A stretch of DNA of 64,000 nt from Rotaria macrura (lineage: Eukaryota; Rotifera; Eurotatoria; Philodinida; Philodinidae). The translations under genes and the position numbers were made by a program. The DNA lies in assembly GCA_900239685.1 (NCBI GenBank), contig OENT01000698.1:20149-84148 (forward strand), read 5' to 3'. Under the pieces are notes generated by a model. The model worked only from the letters and a program-made list of their open reading frames with translations, was not told the origin of the DNA and did not search any database. Of this stretch, positions 25,401-38,489 are shown in pieces. Within the stretch, counting starts at the first letter, position 1. Each line of letters begins with the position of its first letter.

Positions 25401-28400
25401 CGTTTTAACGGCGTCATTTTTCACAACAAAATACGAGAAAATAAGATGTTCTCTATTGACTTTAATTTTTAGTTTAAAAATATGTTGATGATTAGTATAG
25501 TTAAATAACAATTGAGTTTGATGCTTAGAACTACGAGTAGTCGTCATGCATAAAAGTAATTGAATAACGTATAACTTTGAATGTTGAACTCACAAGAAGG
25601 TCTCTTGGTTCAGTTCGGAGCATATGAATCAATCACAATTTGCTTTTTAAAATGAATGAGTGGACATGAAGATAAGCCTTTTTTCATGCACTGAATCATT
25701 ATACGTACTATATAAATAATCGAATTCTTGATAAGTTGTCTGTGAATGTCAATGATGTAACAATGAATTTATTTGTATGTTTAAAAGATTCTTTTGGATG
25801 AAGATACGCCCGAATTCATTATTAAGCATTTGATTTCTCATACTTGTTCTGTTAGCAACTAAGTCGAGTATTCGAATTCATGCATACTTATCTATATCTT
25901 AGGTAAGAAAAGGACTTCACTTTCTTCATAGACGATATTTCGTTTACAAATGATCGATACGAATGTAATAGTATCTTTAATAAATTCGATTGATGTAAAC
26001 AACATGGAACTAACTCGTGTCATATGTGAATCTCTCTATTGTTTATCACATGAAGTAAATCTTTTGCAATTTATCTATCGACATGGCTTTAAAAAACTAA
26101 AACTTTTACTGGAACAAACCAAGGATCCATCAATATTTTGCTCAATAATACATATTTTAACGGAATTCATTCGAAATAATGAAAATATATCCAATGATAT
26201 GATATTAAATATGATCAAATTTTTTAAAAATTCTTCAAATTCTTCTTATCTATTACGAATTATTAAATCTTTAAGTGCATTAACAAAAATTTCTAAAACA
26301 ATCGAGTTGTTTAAACAGGAGAAACTTTTCTCAGATTTTATTTTTTATTTACAAAATGAAAATAATTCTGATATACGATTACATATTTTATTCATATTAG
26401 AAAAATGTGGAAAAGATAAAGAAGCAGCTAAGTGAGTAGTGATTTTGTCTCCTGAACAACAAACAAGCTAAACATGGAATTTTGGTGGGAATTCCATACT
26501 TCATAGAAAGTCAACGACTTTTAGGTCAGAGAAAAACCGACTTTCATTTTCCTTCCTCTTTTTTCGTGCCTTTAATGCAGTAAAAAATCATATAGATTAA
26601 TTGAAACAGCGAGTTCTATCAAGTCTACTGTAGCCGAAACATGATCCTAAGAGACAAAGGATTTTGCTCGTCATTTCTAATCCGTAGGATAACAAGCAGA
26701 TTTTACAGTGTAGAATAACAGTGTACATATTAAAATTTTTTTAAAAATACTATTGCTAATAGATAACAGTCAATTACAAGAAATAAGCCAAGAGTGAAAA
26801 AGATATATTCTTGATTTTTGAGTAAAGACCAGACACGCAGGGTTAATGTTCAACTTGTCGTATCTTGCCCTCGTTGTCGAGTACTAATGAGATAAATTTC
26901 GAAGAAGAAGAGAAGATATTGAGCAGTTGTCAGCATGATCTTCACATGATTAACATGTGAAACATGATAGAGTTGACGTTGTTACTTAGAGAAAACTATT
27001 TTATACTACTGACTAACGGGTTCGATTTTTTCATCATGATTCTATTTGAACTTGCAGAAAATCATTAAAACAGTTGTTCGTTTCGCAGAATGAAATGTCA
27101 CCGGTTCTTTATCATTCGGAATTGGTTTCAGATGATTTTTTCAAATAAAATTATACGGTGTATAACTTCTTCAATGACAATTAAGAATTAAATGACAATA
27201 GTGATAAGAATATTCTAATTGACAATGATATTCAATTCAGTCATTGAGTTATTTCTTCTTAAAAGAAAACTAAAAATCAAGAAATTATATCTTATGTGAA
27301 ATATTATCTCATTTTTTATCAATAGAAAGAAATTAAAAGTATTATTCTAACGGAGATTTTCTAACTATGCAAACAAGTATTCAAGATCGGAGACCATTTC
27401 TTCGTGAAGAATTCTACTAGGACTAATTATGAAAATACGGTTTTAAAAATCATGATAACACCTTGATGTATTTCATCAAGTTTCTGAATGTCTCATAAGT
27501 ACAGAAGCGTGCTTTGTCCATATCATAACTTAGAATTTTAAAATCTAATTTTCCTTTTTTTCTACATAAAGAATGATTATTGATGATAATGGTTTACAAG
27601 AATTATGGACATTATTTAAACTAGCATCATCATCATCTGTTAAAATAGCTGCTGGATGGGCGATTAGAAATTGTCTTGCTTCGATTGAAGTCCGTCGATT
27701 ATCTATTTATCTAGATGTATAGATTTGAGAAACTCGTCTTTCTTTTTCTTTTTCAAGAATCATGGAGAATTAATACGTTCATTTGATGGTGTTTTCTATT
27801 TAATTCTGAATACGTTAACAACGGAAAATATTGATTTACTTGCTGTGAATTTAGCTATCGTTGCTGAAATTGTCAAAGATGCACATAATCTCGAAATTCT
27901 AACGGATCTTGGCATTGTCTCAACAATTTCTCAGCTGAATTATTTAGTTGAGTTCATTTGTTTAATTTTTACATAAACTAAGATGTCGCAATTGTTGTTT
28001 GTTCTACTTCAATAGAACTATGCTCAATTGAGGAAACCATTTTGTGATGCAGTAGCTAATTTATTGGATTTGCTGAAAAATCAAGAGCAATTCGGCAATC
28101 GGCGCGTTATTTTAACATTAAAAAATTATTTACAAGAACAAAATGCAGAACTTTCTAAACCTTTAACTAAAGTTATTTATGATCTTTCTCGCGTTCCATC
28201 CAATTGTGTTATATTGCATGAGGTTGGCATTGGGCAGGTAAGAACATGCATGATTGAAAATGTAAAATAGCGACTCTTGTTTATTCTATCGGTAGGATTT
28301 ACTTAAATTGATTGGTGATGATGATTCTTTCGTGCAAGAGAAATCTGCCAATGCATTGAGAAATATGCGTCAATTACTTAACGATAATCGACAGGTCGAA

Positions 28401-28544
28401 AAAACGTTTATTAAAGACATTGCTCGAGGTAATACTTCCTTCTAAGATAGTAAAAAATTGAATTGCTGTGTTTATGTTTGTTTTCTATTGTCTTCAGTTC
28501 CGATACAAAAGATGCCTGATAAACGAGTCAAATGCATTTTCTAA
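22421..28544 (+). CDS. ODAD2: Armadillo-repeat outer dynein arm docking protein ODAD2 (ARMC4); 5' end unresolved
   Basis: Exons at about 22421-22661, 23581-23812, 23882-24030, 24097-24328, 24361-24580, 25932-26432, 27571-27690, 27761-27950, 28020-28240, 28296-28430 and 28498-28544 align in order with the conserved half of vertebrate ODAD2. Examples are EQLLEYQQITKLIRFVK followed by NGGRCTAILSLALLRDHNLQ (vertebrate YWQIQKLVKYLKGGN region), RRARRVVRRFGGISKLV, MIIDDNGLQELWTLFKLA, AGWAIRNCLASIE, HGELIRSFDGVFYLI, AIVAEIVKDAHNLEILTD, and a C-terminus ending KRVKCIF. The protein is a chain of armadillo repeats that anchors outer dynein arms on ciliary doublets. The Ser/Asp/Glu-rich segment at 22421 corresponds to the acidic linker before the repeats. 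It opens at a GTG after a splice-like AG, not at an ATG, so the true start lies upstream. I could not match the phase of the first intron. Confidence 0.85.
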
Positions 28545-30692
28545 ATTGACTTCAACGACATATTGATAGTCGCAAAATAGACACATATTCAACATAAGTG
28601 AAAAATCACAACGCTCTGCTTGTTTATTCATACTTTCACAATTTATTAATGGTTGATTTCTTCGAAGAATCGTACAGGTTTTGTCGATTATGTTTCGTGA
28701 CAGTGCATAAATTCATCCGTCTTAGTTCTTTGTTGTTTCCGAGTCTTCGATAATATCTGAAAATTAGCAGAGCAAGATTGATACTATGCATCGAAAGAAG
28801 ATATCAACAAAAATTTTACGTTGCAAGAGTAGTAGTAGCTTTCGTGTAAATAGATTAGTTGTTTTTGCTCATGTGTAAAATTAAGTCAAATATATCAGTT
28901 GAAGAATATTTATAGATAATTTTCATAGTGATCTGATTTTTAACTTTAATACACAAATTGAGAGTTTTTCTTCATTTCAGATCAGTTTTCAGAAAACATT
29001 GCAACATGATCTAGCCTAGGCACGATAGAAAGTTTTCAATAGTCGTGTTATGAATTTAGATGAGATATTGAAATTAATATTTCTCAAGAATGGCACAAGA
29101 ATTAGTACGTTAAAAATGAACGAAATCAAGAGTGTGGAATAGTCGATTTTGAAAGTTTTACTTTGCAAATATGTAAGAGTCTTGTTTTTTCTTCATCTGC
29201 TTTTTTTTTCAAAGATTTCTTAGAATGAAAATCTGCTTGAAAATATTCCTGCATAAGATCACCGAGAGTAGCTATATAACGAGCAAGTAAATCATATTCT
29301 TGCTAGAGAGTGAATTTTACACAGTACGGAAAGAATCTTCCATGCATCCCTATTAGTTTTCATCAGTTTTATATATGTATGTTATGAGAGGAAGTGGTGT
29401 AAATAACTCGTTTTTCAATTATTTCCTAATAAGCATCGTCTATCATTTCATGCATTATTTATATGATTTAATAATTCACTATTCCATAAGATTTTAATGA
29501 GAGATGATTAGTGATAAAGACAATATACCTGATGATGATGAGTACAATGAAAGCGATGTCACTATGTCCTATGGAAATTTTCTTCGTGTAACTTTTACAA
29601 CCAAGGTGTTCAATAGATTATTACAATGCACGTTGCAACGTATCTGAGAAAGTGTTGATATTTGATTTTATTGATTGTTGAATGAAACAGTTCAGTAACA
29701 TTTCAACCGACTGATAGACTGCTAAATTTATCATGAAAAGATAAAACTAATAAACAATAACGACAGAGAATTTTTACATCCGAAATCGATATAATTTATT
29801 CCATTCAAAGTATTAACTGTCTAAAACAAGTCAAAAAAGAGATATTCAACTTTTACTATACTCGACTTTACGATTATGTGAATACGATTGTGTGACAAGA
29901 ATTCACATGCAATATTTTATATAATCATGTTTTTTTGAGTTACCAGTTTTCTTATGATCCTGAAAAGATTCATTGATGACATTAGAATCCGACAAAATTC
30001 AGCTTCCTGTGTTCGTCAAGTCAATAGACACATGATGCAAGGAACAAGATTGGTAAAGTCAATGAAATTTGATGATCTTTGATATTCAACTAGTACATGT
30101 AATGAGTGAACACTCGTAACATTGGTTCGAGGCAAAAAGATTGTTGCCATTATCGTTTTACTTGAGACCTTCATTTCTGTGTGTCGTGAAGCTATGTTTT
30201 TCAATAACAAACATATCGACGGGTACCGATGCTAATCTGCAATTGGTTTGCTTTGAATAGATTGAATTGACAAACTGCATGAAGTCTGACCCTCATATTA
30301 TGAATAACTAAATCGTAACAAAGTTCTTAAAATCTGTCGGTTCAAATGCGCATTCATTATTTGATAAAGTCAATATAAATAGTTTTTGAAAATGTAGTGT
30401 ATACGTAATAACAATAAATATCTTAGAAGGCTCATTGTCAACGAATGATAATTAATATTGATCGGTCTGATAATGAGACTGACAATATGGTTGACAACAT
30501 TTTCAATGTGTCTCTTGTAACAGTACAACACGTTTCTTAGCTAGATCATTAGTTTCAATCAGTCTGATGAATTAATTTTGTTGAAGAAAAAAATCCAAGA
30601 CTATATATTCTTCAAAAATGAATCATATGTATAAATATATAGTTTGTTACAAAAATGGTGACAGAGAAAAAGAAGAGGAATAGTTTAAAATA
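28545..30692. other. Convergent intergenic region
   Basis: Lies between the ODAD2 stop (plus) and the Munc13-like stop (minus). It is AT-rich, with scattered short open frames lacking coding character. I see no RNA gene or repeat of note. Confidence 0.6.
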
Positions 30693-33600
30693 TTATTGGT
30701 TTTCTGCTTCTCGTCGTTGTCGAACAAATTCAATAGCCGTCTTATCTGATGCACGTTGTTCTAGTATTTCAATAATACGACTTCGTACATCTAAAATAAG
30801 ATCTTCATTGATAGTTAATTAAATACTCAATTTTTATTTTCAAACCTTTGGGATGTGTTAATGAAAGTTCAACTTTTTTCAATTCATCCAAAGGTCGACT
30901 ATCACTTGCTGATTCATTGGGAATACCCGGCAGTTTCGATATTTCCAGAAAAGCTTCTCCTTCGAAATCGTTCGACCACATTAAATCATGATCCATGACA
31001 GTAAAATGTATAAAACCACCGGATAAATTGCATTCTTTCTCTGTTAAACGACTAAAAATAAAAATAAAAATAAAATAAAAAACAAAATAAAATAAAACAT
31101 CTATGCCATTTTCTAACGTACAATTCAAATATTTCATTAAACGTTGGATTTAAAGTTTTTTTTACAATGGTTGTTTGCTGTTTTTCAATATGAGGATATA
31201 AAAATTTTGGACACAATTGAATTTCTACGTATGGATCACTAAAATCACGAAAGATGAATTATTTTCATGACTGTTTCCATTGTTCATACCTTAAACCGTT
31301 GGAATCACAAGGTTTGAGATTTTTGCATGATATAACTAAAATACATTTGATTTCTATTTATCTAAATTCAATCATAGAATAGACACTGACTTTCAACATA
31401 TAAGGTTTCTTCTTTCAAATGATAATATGCACGACAAGACAGTTTTCCTAGATCAGTTATACTTGAATTTTGATTTAGAATATTAGCACGTTCTTGTTCT
31501 TGTAATTTTTCCTATATAGAAATCAATACATAGACGTAAGCAAAAACACACAAGTAGATAATATTTACTAACTTGGTAATATAATTTAATCAAAGAATAC
31601 GTATCTGTTGAATAGTATTTAAGCAACTTTTTTATTAACTACAAACGACAAAAGATAATTATCATCTCGTTTCATTTCTGTTATATTTCAATCATATTCT
31701 ACATTACCTTATATCGGTCAGTTTTGAGTGTTTCTTTTGATAGAGATTGTTCATCAGTGTTAAAATAATCAAAAAATGAATCCAGAGCTTTTATTAATCG
31801 TGCATACGATGATGGTGTGCGCTAAATTTATTCAGACAAAAAGAATGTGAGCATGTATTTGAAAATAGAAAGACAAGATTCTTTTCTTCTTACTGGTTTT
31901 GATGTTTTCTCGATTTCAAGTAAAAATTGATCGACAAGAACAAACCAAATAAGTTCAAGTAATCTGTTGAGAAAATAAGCATCAAAGTTATTTTGATATA
32001 AAATCATATTTTTGTAAATTGATGTAAATTCAATTCTTTTTTTTTAATGAAACAACTAACATAATTCGTAATCTATTTTCAATTCGTCTGACTTTTTCAA
32101 CATCTTCATACGTAGTATGTCATAGCTAAAGACAACAGTAGATTACACTGGTAACGATGATGCACATAGTGTAGACGTAGATCACAATTCATCACGCGAT
32201 TCTTTTCAAAATTAAACAGTGCCATAAGTATTGTGTATCCAATTTTATGAAAATCGAATTTAGATACATCGATATCTCGACACATATGAACTGTTGGATT
32301 GAAGTGACGAATCTACACTGACATGTCAGAGAACTAAGAAAAAATTAATTATTTACGTGAACATTCAATTATACTTGATATAAATAATAATGAACTAAGT
32401 TTTCTTTCTGCTTGAATGTTTTAGACAAATGGAAAAATAACAATCTAGATGAATTTTTCTTCATCGTGTATGAAATTGATACGTCGAAAGCATACAATGA
32501 TTCATTAATACTGATTTCATTTCATTCCTAGAACATGTTTTTGAATTCAAAGAACACGATTTGGGTAGGAATATCTTGTGAAAACGATATACTCTACGCC
32601 ACAAACTATACGAGTCAGGCATAAATCGTTTACGATTTAATGATTAACCTTGAAATTTGCGTATCGCATACGTGTTTAATATCATGTTATGATTACTGAG
32701 CGTGGTCTTGTTCTAAAACGCCTTGAAAATATTTCGTCGGTGTAATCACGCGAGAGGCACTCTTCTAGATTTCGTAAGCCGTACCGAACCCGTATTTGTT
32801 CAGTGACATAACTCATTTGGTTTTAGCTTGTATGTAGTTTTAAATAAATTTCTTAATCTACACTTGTTATTCTTCGACTAAAAAAAAATGTTCTGACAAT
32901 GAAAGATATTGGAACAAGTCGGAGACTGATGCAGTCTAGGGATAGATATATTTAGTGTTCGTTTCATCCAACGGAATTATATAGAAGATTCGAATAACAA
33001 GTGTATATCACTCAGCTTTGATATTTTTTGTTATCCGTCATTCATTCATTCGCCGTACACTCAACAGAGCTTTGAAAGAATTATAAATAGCAAATAAAAA
33101 AGACAACGTTAATCTGTTAAGATTGACAACGATAGAAAATAGGCAAAATTTATTTTTAGATAGACTTTCAATGTGACTTATGTTTTCATCTGTCACAAAA
33201 TTTTGACATTAATATGTTGACAAGCAATATGATTAGAATCATCTTTCCTCTATACTCTTCGAAGATGCATATGTGTCTTCAAATGTTTCTTGTCTTTTTT
33301 CTTCCTTCGTCATTTTCTATTAACGAGAAAAATAAATAGCACTCATTTTCAATGTAAATAATTGTTTGTTCAGTTATTTGGAAAATTTCTATTCCAAATC
33401 TTGCCTATGTCTTAGTCTTTTTTGTGTAAACATGTTTACGTTTTAATTTAATTACCTTGTCAAATTTTGTCTGATTAAAATATCCTTAAATGGTGATATG
33501 TGAGCATTAAGATATGAAGTCAGCGGTTCAATAGTATCTTGCAGTGAGACCAGTTCCGGTGTTTCCATAATGTGGAACACGTGTTGTTTCAATTCCATTT

Positions 33601-36600
33601 CCATCTTGCTAACTACTCGACTTAGAATTTGATAGATTCGATCGGTTATTTCTTGACTACACGTTGCAACAGTTGTTTCGATTTTTTTTCTATATTCATC
33701 AACGACAGCAATCGGATGAAATTTTTCAGCTGCAACTAATAGTTTATCGTATGATAATTCGATAGGTAAAGTTTTAAATGATTCTCTTATACGTTCAATA
33801 TCATTGACAGTTAAAGAAATCTAAATAGAGATTTAAAATAGAATTTCATTTTTCTATATGAATAAGAAGTTAGAAATTAAATTCACTTCTTGTGCACAAT
33901 AAGATAAATCATTTGATTCGGCCAATTTTCTTGAGTTCAACTTTGCTTCAACTAGTGTTGAATAGAGACGTGTCGCATTGGCCATATCTTCCGTTATCTT
34001 AATTAGATATGTTATTGAACTCATTATCTCTGGCCAGGCTAAATTTCAAAAAATTCTTTTTCATCTAGTAAAAAGAGAATAATTCTTTTCTTTTCTTTTA
34101 CCTAATCTTCGCCAGAATTGTGCAATTTGGCTGAAACAATTCGATACATCTAATGATGAAGGCGTAAATTTAACATTGTATGTTAATGCAGTATCATATT
34201 TATCTTTCTCAACTGAGCGTTCGATCCTATGAAGAATTTTATTTCGAGCGACTGATAACCATTTTTTAACAGCTGCACCAAAATACATGTGATACTGATT
34301 TATATTTAGATTTGCTCGATCACTAGAAAACGAACAAAAACATAGAACGAATTGTTTTGCGTTTCTTGTCCTTTGAATAACAACAATTAAACTATTCGAT
34401 ACAAACATTTCATAAATATAAACTTTATATTTTGATAGTTCATTGAGTGATAGATAAAGTTCAAATAAACATAGACTTATTTGTTCAGCTGCCGATGCAA
34501 ATACAAGTACGTCCACTGATTCTGGTTCTTTAGTTTCGAAGAATTTCGATGGAGTTTGATGAATTTGATCGCCAAGCTATTGATTGAAGAGAAAATTTAA
34601 TTCAAATTTTCATTTGACCATAGAAACCTTACTTCTTCTTCGAGAGCTTTCACGACGATGTCCATCAGCTGTTTTATTTTATTTTAAGTTTTTGTTTTGG
34701 AATAGAAAGATACATGAAAATACATAGGCATTTTAAAATAATTGTATAATTACTTTCTCATCAATCTTTTTAAATGATATATTACAAAATGACATTTTAA
34801 TGGTTCTACAGTAAAAATAAATTCGGAAAAAATACATTTCTTTTTCTCGTTTTTCAATTATAGCAAAACTTACGATTCAAATATTGGATTGTAATATTTA
34901 CTAGATAAATGTGCTGAAACAGAGAAAAAAAAGAAAGAATTTCATACGTTGGTCAGTCTAACCTCATTATTAAATATTCAGGAATACACAGCGGCATTTT
35001 GATTTCAATTATTCTCTATGAGTACGTGTACGGTGATCTCGATTTCCTTTCCTACTTGTATTTCCATCTAATATATAATCGAAAGTGTATGACTAACTTA
35101 ATATGACTGATGTAATTTCAGAGTGGATTTCCATTTCTCTTTGTATTATGTGAAAAGAAAATTTTTCATCTTCTAGACACTTAATCTCGGAAAAGCTTTC
35201 ATTGACATGTGAGCCCCTTCGTTTTCAGATTTTTAAGCTTGCCAATGATGTTACATCACCATTCTTGTTTTCTATTTTGATAAGACAACGTTCACTATTC
35301 TTACCAATGATAGTTCGTATCAAATCAATAGGAAATTGTAAGTCGACATCAACTTACCATCGGCAATCATAACGTACACTAATTCAGTTGTATGTCTTAA
35401 TGTATCTTCATCAGACTAATGATAAGAAGAAGAAGGAGAAGTTCTTGTTAAGTAAATAGATATTACAATGAAACTTACTCGCAAACGTGGTTTTGTTATT
35501 TGTGTAGCCATTCGATCAAACCATTCGATGGTTCCTGACTGAATACGATAAGAATCAAGTTTAATAGAAAACAAATCGTTGTCATTTTCATTGAAAGTTT
35601 ACTTTTATTATAGATGCTAATTCATATTGAAGATTCTTTTGAAATGGGCAGCAATGATGAAATACCTCCATACTATGTAATTTTGCCAACATCCTTTGAG
35701 GAAAATCAAATAAATATAAATCGAATAGATGTCTATATTTATTTAGTCTTACATTAAAACTTGTTCAAGTCTCTCCATCGAAGTTTTATTCGTAGCAGGA
35801 AAAACTTCTCGAATTTTCGATAATTGTTTAAAATAATGATTGATAAATAATCCGAATGCTTCTCTTAACATATCACTTTCATCTCTACTTAACGATGCTA
35901 TTGTCCATGTTTCTTCTAACTTTTCAGTAACTGATAGTAGTAATCTATATGATAGAATATGTTCCATATGTATTTTAGAATATGCAATCCAACAACACAT
36001 TGAACATTGAACATCCGTAATGCCACCTTGTATTGCATGTTGATGTAAAATTGTCTCGGCATCACGCGATAATTCGCCTGTCCATTGCGTTGCTTCACCC
36101 TGAAGTTAGAAGAAAAGAAGAACTCTAATTGTTGTTCGGATGTTTATTAGATTATAATATGTGAAAATGATATCGATATTTGTCTATTTATATCTACACC
36201 GCCATTATATGGAAAAAAAGATCTCCGTGCATTTCATTCAAAGACTGAATGCAAAGAAAAGTAATGACTTCTTCGCACCTTAAATTTCCTTAGTTCATGA
36301 TCAATAAAGATTTGTAAAAGTTCAATATGTTCTTTTATATCGGTCCAATTATCCTCTTCTGATATTCCGCGATCTTCTCGTGTTGTTAAATTAGCTCGAA
36401 TATGTATTTGCCCTCGAGCTTTTGAATTTTCATTTCGACCTTCTAATGAAAACCATCTATCAATTCCAGTTGACGGAATTTCCTATTATAAATGTAAAAG
36501 ACAAATAACAAAAGAATATGAAATGAGTTTAATTCTAAACAAAGCATACGTTTAGTTTAAAATTGACAGAACCTAAAAAGTCATCAACATGTGAACTTTC

Positions 36601-37895
36601 AGATAAATAATTTGTCCGTGCTGATTGAGCGATCTGTTTGAAATAACGGTTGAGTCCTTTCAAACCTTGAACTTGATTTAATTGTTTTGCTGCTTCAAAT
36701 ACAGAAAATTCATCATCATGATCCCAAATATCCAAATGAAAAGTTTCATTTTTCCCATTTTCAATATGACTTCAAAAATTAAAAAAATAGAACAAACAAT
36801 TATGAATATAAAAATTTGAATTCTAAAATAGAGATGATTTACAAACGAAATTTTTCCATCCAAACTGGATTAAGTGTTGCTGTTTTAACATCCGTTGTTT
36901 GAATATATTTTGCTGGAAGTTTATCTTGTAGAATTAAATTATTTTGTGAACTTAAACCAGCTAATGAAGTGGACTTTTCCCGTCCTTGTGAACGTCGGAT
37001 AGTTGATTTTCGGAAACTTTTTAAACGTTGCATAAAACCAAGTTTGTTATCATGTTGGGAATTAACCGCATATCCTTCTTCATCTGAAGATGCTCCCCCA
37101 CCATTCGATGGCTGAAGAACGGCAAAACTACGCGTTTCAGGTACAATACCCAACATACAATACGGATCGGAAAAACCTGTTTCATTCGAACATTAAAAAA
37201 AGCAAATTATGAATTTAAAAACAAAAACGGATTAGTTACCATTCGCATCTTTAGCTTCAAGATCTTTGGCCTCGACTATTTCGACATTTAATATTAAAAT
37301 GGGTGGCTAAAAATAAATTATACGAAATAATTTCAATCTTAAATCTCTTAGAAAGCCAACTTTTTCTTCATTAGCTTTGTCGAATAAACGTTGATGATCT
37401 TCTTGTGATAATCCAAAAGCTTCTTGAACATATGAATAAAGATCATTTTCTCCTTGAATGTATTTCGATGTTGCCGTGCCAATTTTATGTTTTATCGTGT
37501 ATAAAGTCTCGATATAAAGTAGTTCGTGTTCGACCGTTGTTATTCGTTGAGGATTCAGGACAAATGTATTTCGATATTCAGTTGGGGATTTTTCATTTTC
37601 AATGTCTTCCTGTAGAAAAATAAACAAAAGAACCGATGAATAGGAAAAAGGAAATCCGTTTTGTTTACATACTTCTTTTTTTATTCTTTGTCGTCGTCGT
37701 TCATGTTTTTGTGCAACAGCTTCAAAATTTTCCAGAAACGAATGTACGGCTTCATTTTCAAACCTAAATTCATCGAAATAATAAAGTAATCTAATCAGTT
37801 TGAAATCAATGTAAATCCTATTTATGTCAAATGAATATCTACCGTTTTGACAGTGCTGCAGAAAATTTTGATTCTTGTTGAGGAGAAAGTATCAT
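30693..37895 (-). CDS. UNC13D/BAIAP3-like: Munc13-4/BAIAP3-like C2-MUN-C2 exocytosis protein
   Basis: From the chosen ATG at 37895 ([18 protein letters not shown]) the protein runs through [20 protein letters not shown], then a first C2 domain ([18 protein letters not shown] near 37160; [20 protein letters not shown] near 36880; [13 protein letters not shown] near 36720). Next is the family hallmark [17 protein letters not shown] long helical MUN/MHD region spans about 36480-31400. The C-terminal C2 domain has [40 protein letters not shown] and ends [10 protein letters not shown]. Asp residues for Ca2+ binding are visible in both C2 domains. The family primes and docks vesicles, including dense-core vesicles. 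An in-frame stretch upstream of the ATG (LLDKIQVRENLI) ends at a splice-like AG near 37930, so an additional 5' exon is possible. About 20 exons, mostly with short introns. Confidence 0.85.
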
Positions 37896-38094
37896 AATTA
37901 AGTTTTCTCGCACTTGTATTTTGTCTAATAGAGCATGTCAGAAAAGAGTGAAACTATATATCTGGAAAAATGTTGCTCCTTCTCTACTTTTTCTTCATCA
38001 TCCGTCCCAGACACACACACTCGTTGCTAAACATCATAATGCATTCTCATATGATTATTATTGAAGAAGGAAAAAGAGAGCAGCACCGAAAGAG

Positions 38095-38119
38095 CATATA
38101 TATATATATATATATATAT
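38095..38119. repeat. (TA)n microsatellite
   Basis: A run of TA dinucleotides lies in the 300-bp gap between the divergent Munc13-like gene and the candidate small gene at 38203. Confidence 0.9.
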
Positions 38120-38202
38120 TTATATGAAAGTAAGAATTCTCTTTTTTTCTTTCTCACTCACTCTCTCTGAACGAAGATCATGAAACAAAAAGAACAAGAC
38201 GT

Positions 38203-38489
38203 ATGAATAAGGATCGAGATCCTCCTATTATAGACTATAAACTTGATAGTGAATATGTCGTGATTCAAAAAACAAAAATACAAGAAACGCCTTCAGGAAT
38301 AGATTCATTCAATGTCTTTTCATTAGTTTCTGCTCGAATTCAATCAGAAAAGAACTATTGTGTAGTACCTGTCAACGATGTTCAATTAAATGCGGGTGAT
38401 TTCTTTTTTCTTCTACTAGTTGTTTGTTTGAATTAATACCATCTATGATTCATATCACAGATAATAAGAAGGATTTTATAAAGCTCTGA
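38203..38489 (+). CDS. Candidate small two-exon gene, unrecognised
   Basis: Exon 1 (38203-38395) reads MNKDRDPPIIDYKLDSEYVV and continues to VPVNDVQLNA. A GT at 38396 and CAG ending at 38460 define a 65-nt intron. Exon 2 (38461-38489) adds DNKKDFIKL and a TGA, for about 73 residues. The intron size is typical of this genome and the splice restores the frame. Composition is hydrophilic with no signal peptide or membrane segment. It may be the start of a longer gene. It is divergent from the Munc13-like gene with about 300 bp between them, so they could share a promoter region. I recognise no family. Confidence 0.35.

Noticed and set aside
25252-25488. 78-codon plus-strand frame inside an ODAD2 intron
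   Set aside because: Lysine-rich, lacks armadillo character, and no splice sites place it in frame with neighbours.
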